Part shown: positions 53,103 through 61,965 of the stretch, one piece after another
How the letters are laid out: every line of letters starts with the position of its first letter
How positions within the stretch are numbered: position 1 is the stretch's first letter
NCBI RefSeq assembly: GCF_900107545.1
Contig: NZ_FNQZ01000006.1
Location: 1-64,000, forward strand
Reading direction: 5' to 3'
Source of the DNA: Pseudobutyrivibrio sp. ACV-2
GTDB lineage: Bacteria > Bacillota > Clostridia > Lachnospirales > Lachnospiraceae
DNA length: 64,000 nucleotides
Position numbers and translations under genes: made by a program
The notes under the pieces: generated by a model
The model's input: only the letters and a program-made list of their open reading frames with translations
Told to the model about the DNA's origin: nothing
The model's database searches: none

Positions 53103-55994
53103 ATGCAATTAGAAGGACTCAAGGTAACGGATTATATAAAGACAGAAGGTGCGAACGACCAGGGATTTGGCGTTAGAGCCAGCGGTATCAGGGACGATAA
53201 GAAAGCAAATATAAATAAGGAACTGAAAGCGTTATCGGTGGATAATGCATTTTATAATGGAAAAGGACAGTTGGCTGATGCAGATTTTGCCAAAGAGGTG
53301 AATGAGGCATCAGCCCTTGGTATGTCTACAGTTAATGCTGTGAAAAATGTAGAGCGTGCATGGGATGATAAGGCCACCGCGAAGGTGGAGAGGGATGGCC
53401 ATGATTCTAAGGATATGGATGCCCATACACTTATTACAGTGGTAGATGAAATAAAGATGAACCTGGCCAAAGGCGGGGCTGATATAGATAAAATGGGCGG
53501 CCTTTCAAAGGCAGAAGTTGAGGCTATGTCTGGCTCCATAGCACAGGCGGTTCAAATGACGCAGGGGCTTGGAGAGACACTTCCAGTGGAAGCGCAGGCA
53601 TATCTTGTGAAAAATGAGCTGGAGCCTACCATTACAAATATCTATAACGCAACCTATTCTGCCCCTGCAAAGGCAACAGATTCAGTGAGTACAGAAGAAA
53701 TAGATAGCCTTATAAAGGACCTTGGAGACACAATAGATTCTCTTATTGAATCCGCACAAAATACAGATTCGCAGGTGGATTTGAAGGATTTGGTGGCTAC
53801 CATGATAAAACAGGATATTCCTATTACTAAGGAAAATCTTGAATATATGGCAGGTTTACAAAACTATGAGAAGCCTTCTGACCAGCAGATTGAAAATGCC
53901 ATCCAGGATATCCTGGCAGAAGGCAAGGAGCCAACGGATGCATATCTGCTGCCAGGCTATTCCCTGATGGATCAGGCAAAGCAGACTTTTGAAGAAATCA
54001 TGGGTATGGATGTAAATGATTTACAATCCATCACGGCCCAGAGACAGCTTACAGAAATCCAGCTGACCATGACAGTGGAAGCCACATTTACCATGATGAA
54101 AAATGGTATTGAAGTGAACACAAGTGATTTGTCCGATTTGTTGGACAAGCTAAAACTTCAGGAAACAAGCCTACTTCAGGTATTGATGAAGGCTGATAAT
54201 AAAGAGGCTACAGAAAATAACGTAAATCTCTTCAAGGAAGTCATGAACAGCATAGCTGATGTGGAGCAGGCTCCAGCAGCAGTCCTTGGAAGATTTTCAA
54301 ATATCAATGCTGAAACATTTTCTTATGTGCATGAGGTCAGCGTATCTGTAAGTGCGGAATATTCCCGCATGGAAATGACCTATGAAGCAGTAGGCACAGA
54401 GGTAAGACGTGACCTTGGCGACAGCATTGCAAAAGCCTTTAGAAATGTGGATGACATTTTGGCAGACCTCGACATTGAGCCTACAGAAGCAAGCCAGAAA
54501 GCCGTAAGGATTCTTGCATACAATCAGATGGATATTACAGCCGAGTCGGTAGCAGCTATGAAGACATCAGCAGAGCTTGTAAGCAGAACCTTCAGGAGCA
54601 TGACCCCGGCAGTGGTAGCCGAGATGATAAAACGTGGCGAAAATCCTCTTGATATGAAAATGGAGGATTTAAGGAATAAAGCCCAGGCAATTCAATCAGA
54701 AATGGGAAGTAGCTCAGATGAGGAAAGCTTTTCAAAGTTTTTATGGAAGGCTGAGCGAAATGCAGACTTAACCGATGCTGAGCGAAATGCCTATGTAGGT
54801 GTGTATAGACTACTTCATCAGGTGGATAAGTCAGATGGAGCAGCCATAGGAGCGTTGATAAGTCAAGGAACTGAGGTTACACTTAGAAATCTTATGACTG
54901 CAGTGCGCTCAAGCCGCCATACAGGAAAAGAATATGAAGTAGATGATAAATTCGGTGAGCTGGATGAAATGGTGGTGAAGGATTTATCCATCACTGAGCA
55001 GATTGAAAAGGTATTCTTGACAGAGCGTTGCAGAGATGCAAAAGAGGCCATGACACCTGCAAAAATGCATGATATTGGTCAGGATAATATCTTTGATATG
55101 AATCCAGATGAATTTGCCACAGCTATGGATGCGCCAGCAAACGCAGCAGAGGATCAGGAATACAACAGTTATCTCACAAATCAGATAAAAGAGGCCTTTA
55201 AGAATGTTTCGGATGACACAGTAAAGATATTAGAAGAGTTTAACATTCCAACATCTGCAAATATGATTACAGCAGTGGAATCACTTCTTCAAAATAGTAC
55301 GTCTGTGTACAAGGATATATATGGCAGAGCAGCAAAGCTTCAAAATAGGGATATGAGTATAGAGAACCTGATTGATGAAGCATATAACCGCATTGAGGAA
55401 GCTCTACATGATCCTGATGCAGCCAGAAAATACGAGGAAGCTCTTGGCGATTTAGCTGAAAACGTAATGAGAACAATGGTGGAGACTGAAGATGTCAGAA
55501 CCGTTGATCTAGAGGATATGAAGCTTGTAATTCAGCAGACCAAGGCAATCAAGCGTATGGCAGACACAAGCGAAACCTACCGAATCCCTATAAAGCTTGG
55601 TGAGGAAGTGGCTGATATGAACCTTAGATTTGTGCGAGGCGAAAAGGATACAGGACTTGTCAGGATGGCAGTACATCTGCAGGATGCTGGAACTGTTCAG
55701 ACTACTTTCCGCTATGAAGCAGGTGAGGTGCAGGCAAATGTAGAGTGCAGCACAGCCGCCATGAGAGATAGATTGTCTGAACAGATTGCCCTGATTCAGG
55801 ATAAGATGAAAGAACAGACAGGCTTTGATTTTAGTTTTAGCTTTACCAGGGAATCAGGTCTTAATGTCAGTGATATTTATAATTGGCAGACAGGCACTTT
55901 TGCTGAGTCAAAGGGTGCGGAGGATGAAGTTCAAACAGAAGCCCTTTATGGCATAGCAAGAGGATATTTGCGCATACTTGGTCAGATGTTTTAG
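53103..55994 (+). CDS. Large helical protein with FliK-like C-terminus (possible hook-length or flagellar function)
   Basis: A 963-residue soluble protein without signal peptide. Most of it is helical, with loosely repeated units around an I-P-x-T-like turn (IPITKENLEYM, IEPTEASQKAV, MDITAESVAAM, IPTSANMITAV) and paired blocks such as AFRNVDDIL and AFKNVSDDTV. The last ~140 residues (RIPIKLGEEVADMNLRFV, VQTTFRYEAGEVQANVECS, MRDRLSEQIALIQDKM) match the layout of the FliK C-terminal domain. It lies between recR and flagellin with its own RBS (GGAGG). I recall it as a DUF6240-type protein; a flagellar ruler or chaperone role is inference. Confidence 0.7.
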   Translation: MQLEGLKVTDYIKTEGANDQGFGVRASGIRDDKKANINKELKALSVDNAFYNGKGQLADADFAKEVNEASALGMSTVNAVKNVERAWDDKATAKVERDGHDSKDMDAHTLITVVDEIKMNLAKGGADIDKMGGLSKAEVEAMSGSIAQAVQMTQGLGETLPVEAQAYLVKNELEPTITNIYNATYSAPAKATDSVSTEEIDSLIKDLGDTIDSLIESAQNTDSQVDLKDLVATMIKQDIPITKENLEYMAGLQNYEKPSDQQIENAIQDILAEGKEPTDAYLLPGYSLMDQAKQTFEEIMGMDVNDLQSITAQRQLTEIQLTMTVEATFTMMKNGIEVNTSDLSDLLDKLKLQETSLLQVLMKADNKEATENNVNLFKEVMNSIADVEQAPAAVLGRFSNINAETFSYVHEVSVSVSAEYSRMEMTYEAVGTEVRRDLGDSIAKAFRNVDDILADLDIEPTEASQKAVRILAYNQMDITAESVAAMKTSAELVSRTFRSMTPAVVAEMIKRGENPLDMKMEDLRNKAQAIQSEMGSSSDEESFSKFLWKAERNADLTDAERNAYVGVYRLLHQVDKSDGAAIGALISQGTEVTLRNLMTAVRSSRHTGKEYEVDDKFGELDEMVVKDLSITEQIEKVFLTERCRDAKEAMTPAKMHDIGQDNIFDMNPDEFATAMDAPANAAEDQEYNSYLTNQIKEAFKNVSDDTVKILEEFNIPTSANMITAVESLLQNSTSVYKDIYGRAAKLQNRDMSIENLIDEAYNRIEEALHDPDAARKYEEALGDLAENVMRTMVETEDVRTVDLEDMKLVIQQTKAIKRMADTSETYRIPIKLGEEVADMNLRFVRGEKDTGLVRMAVHLQDAGTVQTTFRYEAGEVQANVECSTAAMRDRLSEQIALIQDKMKEQTGFDFSFSFTRESGLNVSDIYNWQTGTFAESKGAEDEVQTEALYGIARGYLRILGQMF

Positions 55995-56023
55995 GTCATA
56001 AATTTAAGTTTGGTGATTAAAAT

Positions 56024-56060
56024 AAGGCAATCCCCGAAAAGTCGTGGGGTTGCCTTTTTT
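56024..56060 (+). terminator. Terminator of the large helical protein gene
   Basis: AAGGCAA(T)CCCC (56024-56035) pairs with GGGGTTGCCTT (56046-56056) with one bulged T, followed by TTTT. Confidence 0.8.
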
Positions 56061-56087
56061 AGGCCTAAAAAGTTATAAATTTCAGGT

Positions 56088-56113
56088 TAATTTTGGGCTT
56101 GCCCATCCGATAA
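56088..56113 (+). promoter_or_regulatory. Sigma-28 (FliA/SigD)-like promoter of flagellin
   Basis: TAAT (56088-56091), 15 nt, CCGATAA (56107-56113), close to the flagellar consensus TAAA-N15-GCCGATAA. It is followed by an ~85-nt leader to the flagellin start. Confidence 0.65.
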
Positions 56114-56197
56114 TAATGTTGTAAAGACATGGATGTTCTTTATTAATTAAACCACCGCAAGGATGCTAGACTTTATTTACGGCTTTTGGAGGCGTCT

Positions 56198-57838
56198 ATG
56201 AGAATTAACAACAACATGTCGGCGGTGATTACAAATAACAAACTTCTGGGTAATGAAAATTCCCTTTCAGCAGTAATGGAAAAATTAAGCACAGGTTTTA
56301 ATATAAACCATGCGTCAGATAACCCATCTGGCATAGCCATTGCGGGCAAAATGCAGTCTCAGATTAATGGTTTGGGCCAGGCTTCAACAAATGGTTCTGA
56401 TGGAATATCTGTTTTACAGACAGCTGAAGGTGCATTAAATGAAGTTACCGAGATGATTCAGAGAATGCGCGAACTGTCAGTTCAGGCAGCAAACGGAACA
56501 AACTCTGATTCTGAAAGAGAAGAGATACAAAAAGAAATTTCATCTCTGTTGGAAGAAATCGACAGAGTAGCAGCATCAACAGAATTTAATACGATTACTT
56601 TGTTAGATGGTTCATGTGATTGCAGAACCTATGCAAATGATGTCACAAGAATATCCACATCTAACAATGTGCCAGACGGTATTTATCAGCTGAAGGTAAC
56701 TGCACCTGCTATGAAGGCCACTTCAACAACAGCATCATCAGCTGCTTCATATGATGTGACAGAGTACTTTAACAACACTTACACAAGAGTTGAAACAACA
56801 ACACATGCCACAGTACCTCAGCTGGCAAACTACAACTTCAAAGAATTTATCGACCAGACTACCTGGACAAAAACGGTGAAGGATAACAAATACAACCCAC
56901 CAGTAGAAACAGTAACAGGTCCAGAGCATGGTCTTGGAGTTTCAGGTTCATTACAGATTAACGGCTATCCTGTAGAATTTGCACAGGGCTCATCAGGCGA
57001 GATGGTTTATGGCATGCTTAGAGATGCCTGTGAAAAGGGTGGAGCATTAATCTCTGACCATGATGATCCTAAGGGATTATCAATTCAATCCTACAAATAT
57101 GGCAGCGATGCAAACTTAACCTTAGAGTTTTCAAGTGTAGAATTTGCAAAGGCATTAGGATTTTCAGAGTCTGCACTAGATAAGGACGAGGCAGGAAACG
57201 TGCTTCCTACTATCAACAGCGTTGGTCAAGATGCAAAGATGGTACTGTACACAGAAGATGATACAGTTGTTAAATCCCAGTTTGGAACCCAGGCTACCTA
57301 TGTTACTGATGGACGAAAGGTGACAATCAACGATACAAAGGGTTTTGAGATGTCATTTATGTTAAACGATGGCTTTGCAGCAGGACAGAAAGACAAAAAT
57401 GGCGAAGTGTCGGATGGCATTATTAAATTCAACGTAACTGACATCGGTTCAATGGCTCTGCAGATAGGTGCCAACGAAGGCCAGCAGATGAAGGTTAGAA
57501 TTTCAGCAGTAACAACCCAGTTTATGTACATAGATGATGTGGATGTTACCAGAAGAAATGGCCCTGAAGATGCAATGGACAGACTCGATGATGCATTAAG
57601 CTATGTGACTGGAGTTCGTTCACAGCTTGGTGCCTACGAAAATAGACTGGATCACACAACAAAATCACTTGATACAACTGAAGAAAACATGACATCAGCT
57701 ATTTCTCGAATTGAGGATGCTGATATGGCCACCACCATGGTGGAATACACAAAACTCAACGTTTTGGAGCAGGCAGGTGTTTCTGCACTGGCTCAGGCAA
57801 ATGAATTACCACAGCTTGCTTTACAGCTACTACAGTAA
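56198..57838 (+). CDS. Flagellin
   Basis: A 546-residue flagellin, longer than minimal ones of ~270. The N-terminal D0/D1 region (MRINNNMSAVITNN, LSTGFNINHASDNPSGIAIA, VLQTAEGALNEVTEMIQRMR) and the C-terminal region (RSQLGAYENRLDHT, SRIEDADMATTMVEYTK, ALAQANELPQLALQLLQ) are typical. Between about residues 150 and 430 lies a variable, Thr/Ser-rich outer domain exposed on the filament. A TTG at 56186 overlaps the RBS region; the ATG at 56198 behind GGAGG is the start. fliS follows. Confidence 0.94.
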   Translation: MRINNNMSAVITNNKLLGNENSLSAVMEKLSTGFNINHASDNPSGIAIAGKMQSQINGLGQASTNGSDGISVLQTAEGALNEVTEMIQRMRELSVQAANGTNSDSEREEIQKEISSLLEEIDRVAASTEFNTITLLDGSCDCRTYANDVTRISTSNNVPDGIYQLKVTAPAMKATSTTASSAASYDVTEYFNNTYTRVETTTHATVPQLANYNFKEFIDQTTWTKTVKDNKYNPPVETVTGPEHGLGVSGSLQINGYPVEFAQGSSGEMVYGMLRDACEKGGALISDHDDPKGLSIQSYKYGSDANLTLEFSSVEFAKALGFSESALDKDEAGNVLPTINSVGQDAKMVLYTEDDTVVKSQFGTQATYVTDGRKVTINDTKGFEMSFMLNDGFAAGQKDKNGEVSDGIIKFNVTDIGSMALQIGANEGQQMKVRISAVTTQFMYIDDVDVTRRNGPEDAMDRLDDALSYVTGVRSQLGAYENRLDHTTKSLDTTEENMTSAISRIEDADMATTMVEYTKLNVLEQAGVSALAQANELPQLALQLLQ

Positions 57839-57847
57839 AGTGACACA

Positions 57848-57880
57848 GGCAAATGACAACTTCGAACCAGTGAATTTGCC
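57848..57880 (+). other. Hairpin between flagellin and fliS
   Basis: GGCAAAT and ATTTGCC pair across about 19 nt. It may lower fliS expression relative to flagellin; no T-run follows. Confidence 0.4.
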
Positions 57881-57900
57881 GAAATAGGAGTAGTAATAAT

Positions 57901-58377
57901 ATGAACAAAGATAAGATTTCAGCTTTTACCTTAAAGATAGCGTCAAGCAATGGATGTGGTTTAATTTCTGTTCTTTATGAAATATATAGAGAATATGAAA
58001 GCGAGGCGCTAAGCTATTTTGAGGCTGGCAAAGTGAATGATGCCGTAGCGGCATTAAAGAAATGCGCTGAGGTAGTCAATCATCTCCAGAAGGATTTAAA
58101 TTTTAACTACGAGGTAAGCAGAAATCTGTACGCACTGTACGATTATGTACAGCGAAACGTTTCGAAATCTATTTACAAGGCAAATTCAGATGGTCTTTTA
58201 GAAGCAAAGAGAGTGATGGATGATTTAGGAGATGCCTTTAGTACGATAGCAAAGAATGATTCATCAGCTCCCGTAATGAGAAATACCCAATACGTTATGG
58301 CTGGTCTGACGTACGGGAAAGGTACACTTAATGAACACCTTATGGGTAATCAGAGCAGCCGTGGCTTTTGGGCATAA
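57901..58377 (+). CDS. fliS: Flagellin export chaperone FliS-like protein
   Basis: A 158-residue four-helix protein. The FliS pattern is seen as AFTLKIASSNGCGLISVLYEIY, then NDAVAALKKCAEVVNHLQKDLNF and the YVQRNVSKSIYKAN region. It would bind the flagellin C-terminus and keep it unfolded until secretion. It lies 62 nt after flagellin, with AGGAG before the ATG, and ends at a strong terminator. It is somewhat longer and more divergent than Bacillus FliS. Confidence 0.82.
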   Translation: MNKDKISAFTLKIASSNGCGLISVLYEIYREYESEALSYFEAGKVNDAVAALKKCAEVVNHLQKDLNFNYEVSRNLYALYDYVQRNVSKSIYKANSDGLLEAKRVMDDLGDAFSTIAKNDSSAPVMRNTQYVMAGLTYGKGTLNEHLMGNQSSRGFWA

Positions 58378-58401
58378 TTACAAGTGAATGTTATAAAAAT
58401 G

Positions 58402-58431
58402 AGAGATTTCCAATTTGGAAATCTCTTTTTT
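58402..58431 (+). terminator. Terminator of the flagellin-fliS unit
   Basis: AGAGATTTCC (58402-58411) and GGAAATCTCT (58417-58426) form a perfect 10-bp stem followed by T residues. Confidence 0.88.
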
Positions 58432-58471
58432 AATGCCAGAGAGTAAATAGGCTAGTGAGTATTTAACATCA

Positions 58472-58571
58472 AAATGGGTATTAAACCAGGTTTTTAATGT
58501 AAAAAGTAAACAAATTATTAAAAAGTTATTTTTTACAAAAATTCATATGAGCCGTAATGTCATACCCATTT
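58472..58571. promoter_or_regulatory. Spaced inverted repeat upstream of the Tad locus
   Basis: AAATGGGTAT (58472-58481) and ATACCCATTT (58562-58571) are exact inverted 10-mers 80 nt apart in the AT-rich gap before the prepilin peptidase. They could be paired operator half sites. GCATATATACTCC just downstream contains a TATACT -10-like box. Confidence 0.45.
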
Positions 58572-58642
58572 CAGTAGGCAGCATATATACTCCTTGTGTT
58601 CAAAAATGATAGCAAGGAGGTGATTGAAAGACGCAGTTTCTA

Positions 58643-59068
58643 TTGATCTGGAGTATTCTGACCTGCGGCGTTGTATTTGATGCCAGGGGGTATAGGATTC
58701 CAAATCAGCTGATTATATTGGGATATTTAGCAGGCTTGTTTGTGAACTTTGAAGCCTACCAGGCAATCGGCATATTCATATTTTTAGGAAAGGCTATAGC
58801 ACCAGTGCTTTTACTGTTTTTGCTGTACTGTTGTAAGGGCATGGGATCAGGTGACATCAAATTATTTTCTGTAATGAGTACTTTAGTGGGTATGAAAATT
58901 ACTGTGGATGTGTTTGTCATTTCGGTGATGCTTGCTGGCGTCGCTGTGCTTGCGCTTTTTCTATACGAAGGAGGAATTAATTTAAAGAGAAAGCTTCATT
59001 ACTCATACTACATAGCGGCCGGGTTTTTCGTCACCGTAATTAGAATGAAAGGATGGAGCCTATTATGA
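58643..59068 (+). CDS. Type IV prepilin peptidase (TadV/CpaA)
   Basis: A ~141-residue membrane aspartyl protease of family A24. The two catalytic Asp sites are seen in VFDARGYRIPN and GMGSGDIKLF, with hydrophobic helices between and after. It would cleave the Flp prepilin encoded at 63223. Start problem: a perfect AAGGAGGTGATT at 58614-58625 has no ATG/GTG/TTG in this frame at the right distance. The TTG at 58643 is the first standard in-frame start but lies 22 nt away; an ACG at 58631 is possible, and a TTG at 58624 is in another frame. It overlaps the next gene by 16 nt. Confidence 0.8.
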   Translation: MIWSILTCGVVFDARGYRIPNQLIILGYLAGLFVNFEAYQAIGIFIFLGKAIAPVLLLFLLYCCKGMGSGDIKLFSVMSTLVGMKITVDVFVISVMLAGVAVLALFLYEGGINLKRKLHYSYYIAAGFFVTVIRMKGWSLL

Positions 59069-60057
59069 AAAGTTTGGAAATCGCTTTGTGTGATTTGAAT
59101 TCAGATTACATTCTGAAGGTTGCAGGCCAATTGATGGAAAAAGCTCAGGTTGTGGTCCATGTGTTTACCACACCGGAAGGTCTCTTTTCCTGCGAGAATG
59201 ATTTTGATGTGTGCGTTCTTACAAAGGAGTTTGAGGAAATTGCCGGTTTCAGACCAAAAGGGAGCAGTGGCCATAAATACTTTATTTGTGAAACCGAAAG
59301 TGAGGATTCAGCTTGTATTTACAGGTATCAATCTATAGACAAAATACTTGATGCAATCATTGAACTTCGGGAAGTAGGCCAGAAAACCAGTGCGAAAAAG
59401 TCTAATGATATTTCTAAATTTATAGGAGTTTATTCTCCGGTGTGTCATGAACTGCAACTGCCATTTTCCATGGCGCTGGGACATGTTTTAGGTGCCGATG
59501 GAAGAGTACTGCTTTTGGATCTAGAAGAAATTTCGATTATCAGGTCACTTGTGGGAAAGGCCAACGAAAGAAATGTCATGGATCTTCTATTTGAGATAAG
59601 TACTGGCCAGTCATCAGTTGATTTATCAAGGTATACAGAGACATTTATGGGTTTTGATTACATTGAACCATTTTTAAATCCCAACGAAATAGGTGAGATA
59701 GATGAGGATACCTGGCTTAAGCTGTTTGAGCTTTTAGCAAAATCAGAGTATTCCCATATAGTTGTACTATTTGGAAGGGCTGTAAATGGTTTCTCAAAAC
59801 TTTTAAGTGTCATGAACCAGCTGTATGTGCTTAGCCGTCCAGGGGATTATTTCAGGAAAAGTCAGGATTTATTTTTGGATTATCTGGAAAGAATCAACAT
59901 GGAACTGGAGGCAAAGTGCGTAAGTCTGCCTATGTCAGCTGGCAATCTTGCCGATGGAACCTACCAGATGGAGGAGTTGTTACAGGGCAACTTAGGAATG
60001 TATGTAAATAAAATTCTTAAAGCACAGGCCAGTAATACTTTAGAAAACTATGGTTAA
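59065..60057 (+). CDS. TadZ/CpaE-like pilus localisation protein
   Basis: About 330 residues, in the usual position before tadA. The N-terminal ~110 residues look like a receiver-type domain (LEIALCDLNSDYILKVAGQL, FDVCVLTKEFEE), followed by a MinD-like fold. The P-loop is degenerate (IGVYSPVCHELQLPFSMALG, no GK-T), so nucleotide hydrolysis is doubtful, as in many TadZ proteins. It should place the pilus machine at its site on the membrane. The frame opens at 59053; the ATG at 59065 (MKSLEIA) follows AAAGGATGGAG and is preferred. It overlaps the tadA start by 8 nt. Confidence 0.78.
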   Translation: MKSLEIALCDLNSDYILKVAGQLMEKAQVVVHVFTTPEGLFSCENDFDVCVLTKEFEEIAGFRPKGSSGHKYFICETESEDSACIYRYQSIDKILDAIIELREVGQKTSAKKSNDISKFIGVYSPVCHELQLPFSMALGHVLGADGRVLLLDLEEISIIRSLVGKANERNVMDLLFEISTGQSSVDLSRYTETFMGFDYIEPFLNPNEIGEIDEDTWLKLFELLAKSEYSHIVVLFGRAVNGFSKLLSVMNQLYVLSRPGDYFRKSQDLFLDYLERINMELEAKCVSLPMSAGNLADGTYQMEELLQGNLGMYVNKILKAQASNTLENYG

Positions 60058-61258
60058 GCTAGAAGAAGAGATTCGTCAGGAGGTCATGAACGAAATAGAT
60101 TTGAGTTATGACGTGTCTGACGAAGAAATATTAGAACTGATTAAAAACAAAATTATTGAAAAATCCAAGACAGTTCCGGTTTCGCTAGGGGAAAGGCGCA
60201 TAGTACAAACCCATGTGTTTAATTCCCTGAGAAAACTGGATGTTCTTGAGGATTTGCTAGCCGATGAGGAAATCACTGAAATAATGATAAATGGACCTGA
60301 AAATATCTTTATAGAAAAGAATGGTAAGGTGATTCATTCAAAGGAGCGATTTTCTTCAGAGGAAAAGCTGAATGACATTATCCAAAGCATAGTGGCAAAC
60401 AGCAACAAAATTGTAAACGAGTCAAACCCAATAGTGGATACCAGGCTTGCAGACGGTAGCCGTGTAAATATAGTGCTGAAGCCTGCAGCGGTGGACTATG
60501 CCATTTTATCCATCAGAAAGTTCCCCAAGGAACAGATGACCATGGAAAGGCTAAGGAGTTTTGGCTCTATTTCAGGGGAGCAGATTGAGTTTTTGAAGAA
60601 GCTTGTAGCCTCAGGGTACAACATATTTGTATCGGGAGGCACCGGCAGTGGAAAAACATCCTTTTTAAATGCGTTGGGAGAATTCATCCCTGCAGATGAA
60701 AGGGTAATTACAATAGAGGACTCTGCGGAGCTACAGTTAAAAAATGTGGACAATCTGGTGCGCTTGGAAGCCAGAAACGCAAATCTTGAGGGTAAAAATG
60801 AAATAAGTATTAGAGATTTGCTAAAATCGGCACTTCGAATGCGTCCAGACAGAATAATAGTTGGAGAATGCAGAGGTGCAGAAGCTTTAGAGATGCTTCA
60901 GGCCTTTAACACAGGGCATGACGGCAGCTGCTCCACAGGTCACAGCAATTCCTGCAAGGATATGCTCTCAAGACTTGAAACAATGGTGCTAATGGGTGCT
61001 GAAATTCCACTGCCTGCAATAAGACAGCAGATAGCCTCAGGTATAGATATCATTGTTCAGCTTGGCAGACTTAGGGATAAAAGCCGAAAGCTTCTTGAGA
61101 TTACAGAGGTGGAAGGCCTGGAAAATGGCGAGATTAAGTTGAATCCGTTATATCAATACAAAGAGCTCAGCGAAGAAAATGGAAGGATTATAGGTGAATG
61201 GCAAAAGGTAGGAAGTTTGATTCATACAGAAAAATTAGCCTCAAACGGGATGATGTAA
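60050..61258 (+). CDS. tadA: Tad pilus assembly ATPase TadA/CpaF
   Basis: A 402-residue secretion ATPase (CpaF/VirB11 family): the N-terminal domain has LLADEEITEIMINGPENIF; the ATPase domain has Walker A VSGGTGSGKTSFLNAL, VITIEDSAELQL, ALRMRPDRIIVGECRGAEAL and the HDGSCSTGHSNS motif. It powers Flp pilus assembly at the inner face of the membrane. It overlaps the preceding and following genes. Confidence 0.93.
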   Translation: MVKLEEEIRQEVMNEIDLSYDVSDEEILELIKNKIIEKSKTVPVSLGERRIVQTHVFNSLRKLDVLEDLLADEEITEIMINGPENIFIEKNGKVIHSKERFSSEEKLNDIIQSIVANSNKIVNESNPIVDTRLADGSRVNIVLKPAAVDYAILSIRKFPKEQMTMERLRSFGSISGEQIEFLKKLVASGYNIFVSGGTGSGKTSFLNALGEFIPADERVITIEDSAELQLKNVDNLVRLEARNANLEGKNEISIRDLLKSALRMRPDRIIVGECRGAEALEMLQAFNTGHDGSCSTGHSNSCKDMLSRLETMVLMGAEIPLPAIRQQIASGIDIIVQLGRLRDKSRKLLEITEVEGLENGEIKLNPLYQYKELSEENGRIIGEWQKVGSLIHTEKLASNGMM

Positions 61259-61953
61259 CCCCTTTTATGCAAGGGTTTCTACTGACAGTGGTTATAGCCT
61301 TTTTGTTTTACAGGCATATAGCAGGGCTTTTGGCAGGTATACTTGTAATTCCATTTTGGTTGAAGCTAAAAAATGAGGAAAAACAGGCTGAAATTTTGGC
61401 AAAAAAATCTTTGGAATTTAAGGAATACATGATGCTAATTGTGGCAGGCCTTCAGACAGGTTATTCTCTGGAGAGGGCAGTTAAACAGTCTGAGGATGAG
61501 CTAAAAAAGCTGTTTCCAGAGGGCTCCGTCATACTTCCCTACATTCGTATCATGAATCAAAAGATATCCATGAATATTCAGCTGGAGCAGGCCTTTGACG
61601 AATTCGCAAAGGCTATTGGATTAGAAGAAGCCATAAGTCTTTCAGAAATAATCGGCTTTGCCAAAAGAAGTGGTGGCGATTACAGCAAGAACATCAGGGA
61701 CACAGCCCTAAAGATAGAGGAAAATTTGTCCATAAAACAGGAGATAGAGACTATTACGACAGAGAAAAGGCTGGAACTTAAGGTCATGTGTGTGATGCCA
61801 ATGGGAATACTTGCTTATATTTCCCTGACATCTAAAAGTTTTATCGCTCCTCTCTATGGAAACCTGGTAGGGGCTGGGGTTATGACAGCCTGCCTTATAG
61901 GCTACGGTTGTTTCATGATGCTTGGCAGAAAGATCATTGATATCAAGGTTTAA
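61198..61953 (+). CDS. tadB: Tad pilus membrane platform protein TadB
   Basis: A 251-residue type II secretion F-family protein with N-terminal membrane helices (about 23-58), a cytoplasmic T2SSF core (LQTGYSLERAVKQSEDEL, IIGFAKRSGGDYSKNIRD) and two C-terminal helices. The ATG at 61198 overlaps tadA by 61 nt and has AGGTGA before it; a TTG at 61219 is an alternative. Confidence 0.85.
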   Translation: MAKGRKFDSYRKISLKRDDVTPFMQGFLLTVVIAFLFYRHIAGLLAGILVIPFWLKLKNEEKQAEILAKKSLEFKEYMMLIVAGLQTGYSLERAVKQSEDELKKLFPEGSVILPYIRIMNQKISMNIQLEQAFDEFAKAIGLEEAISLSEIIGFAKRSGGDYSKNIRDTALKIEENLSIKQEIETITTEKRLELKVMCVMPMGILAYISLTSKSFIAPLYGNLVGAGVMTACLIGYGCFMMLGRKIIDIKV

Positions 61954-61965
61954 GGGGAGGCTGAA

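Noticed and set aside
53252-53539. Minus-strand open frames inside the large helical protein gene and similar ones in ATP synthase and dnaX genes
   Set aside because: They follow from codon bias of the real genes; no RBS, promoter or family similarity.
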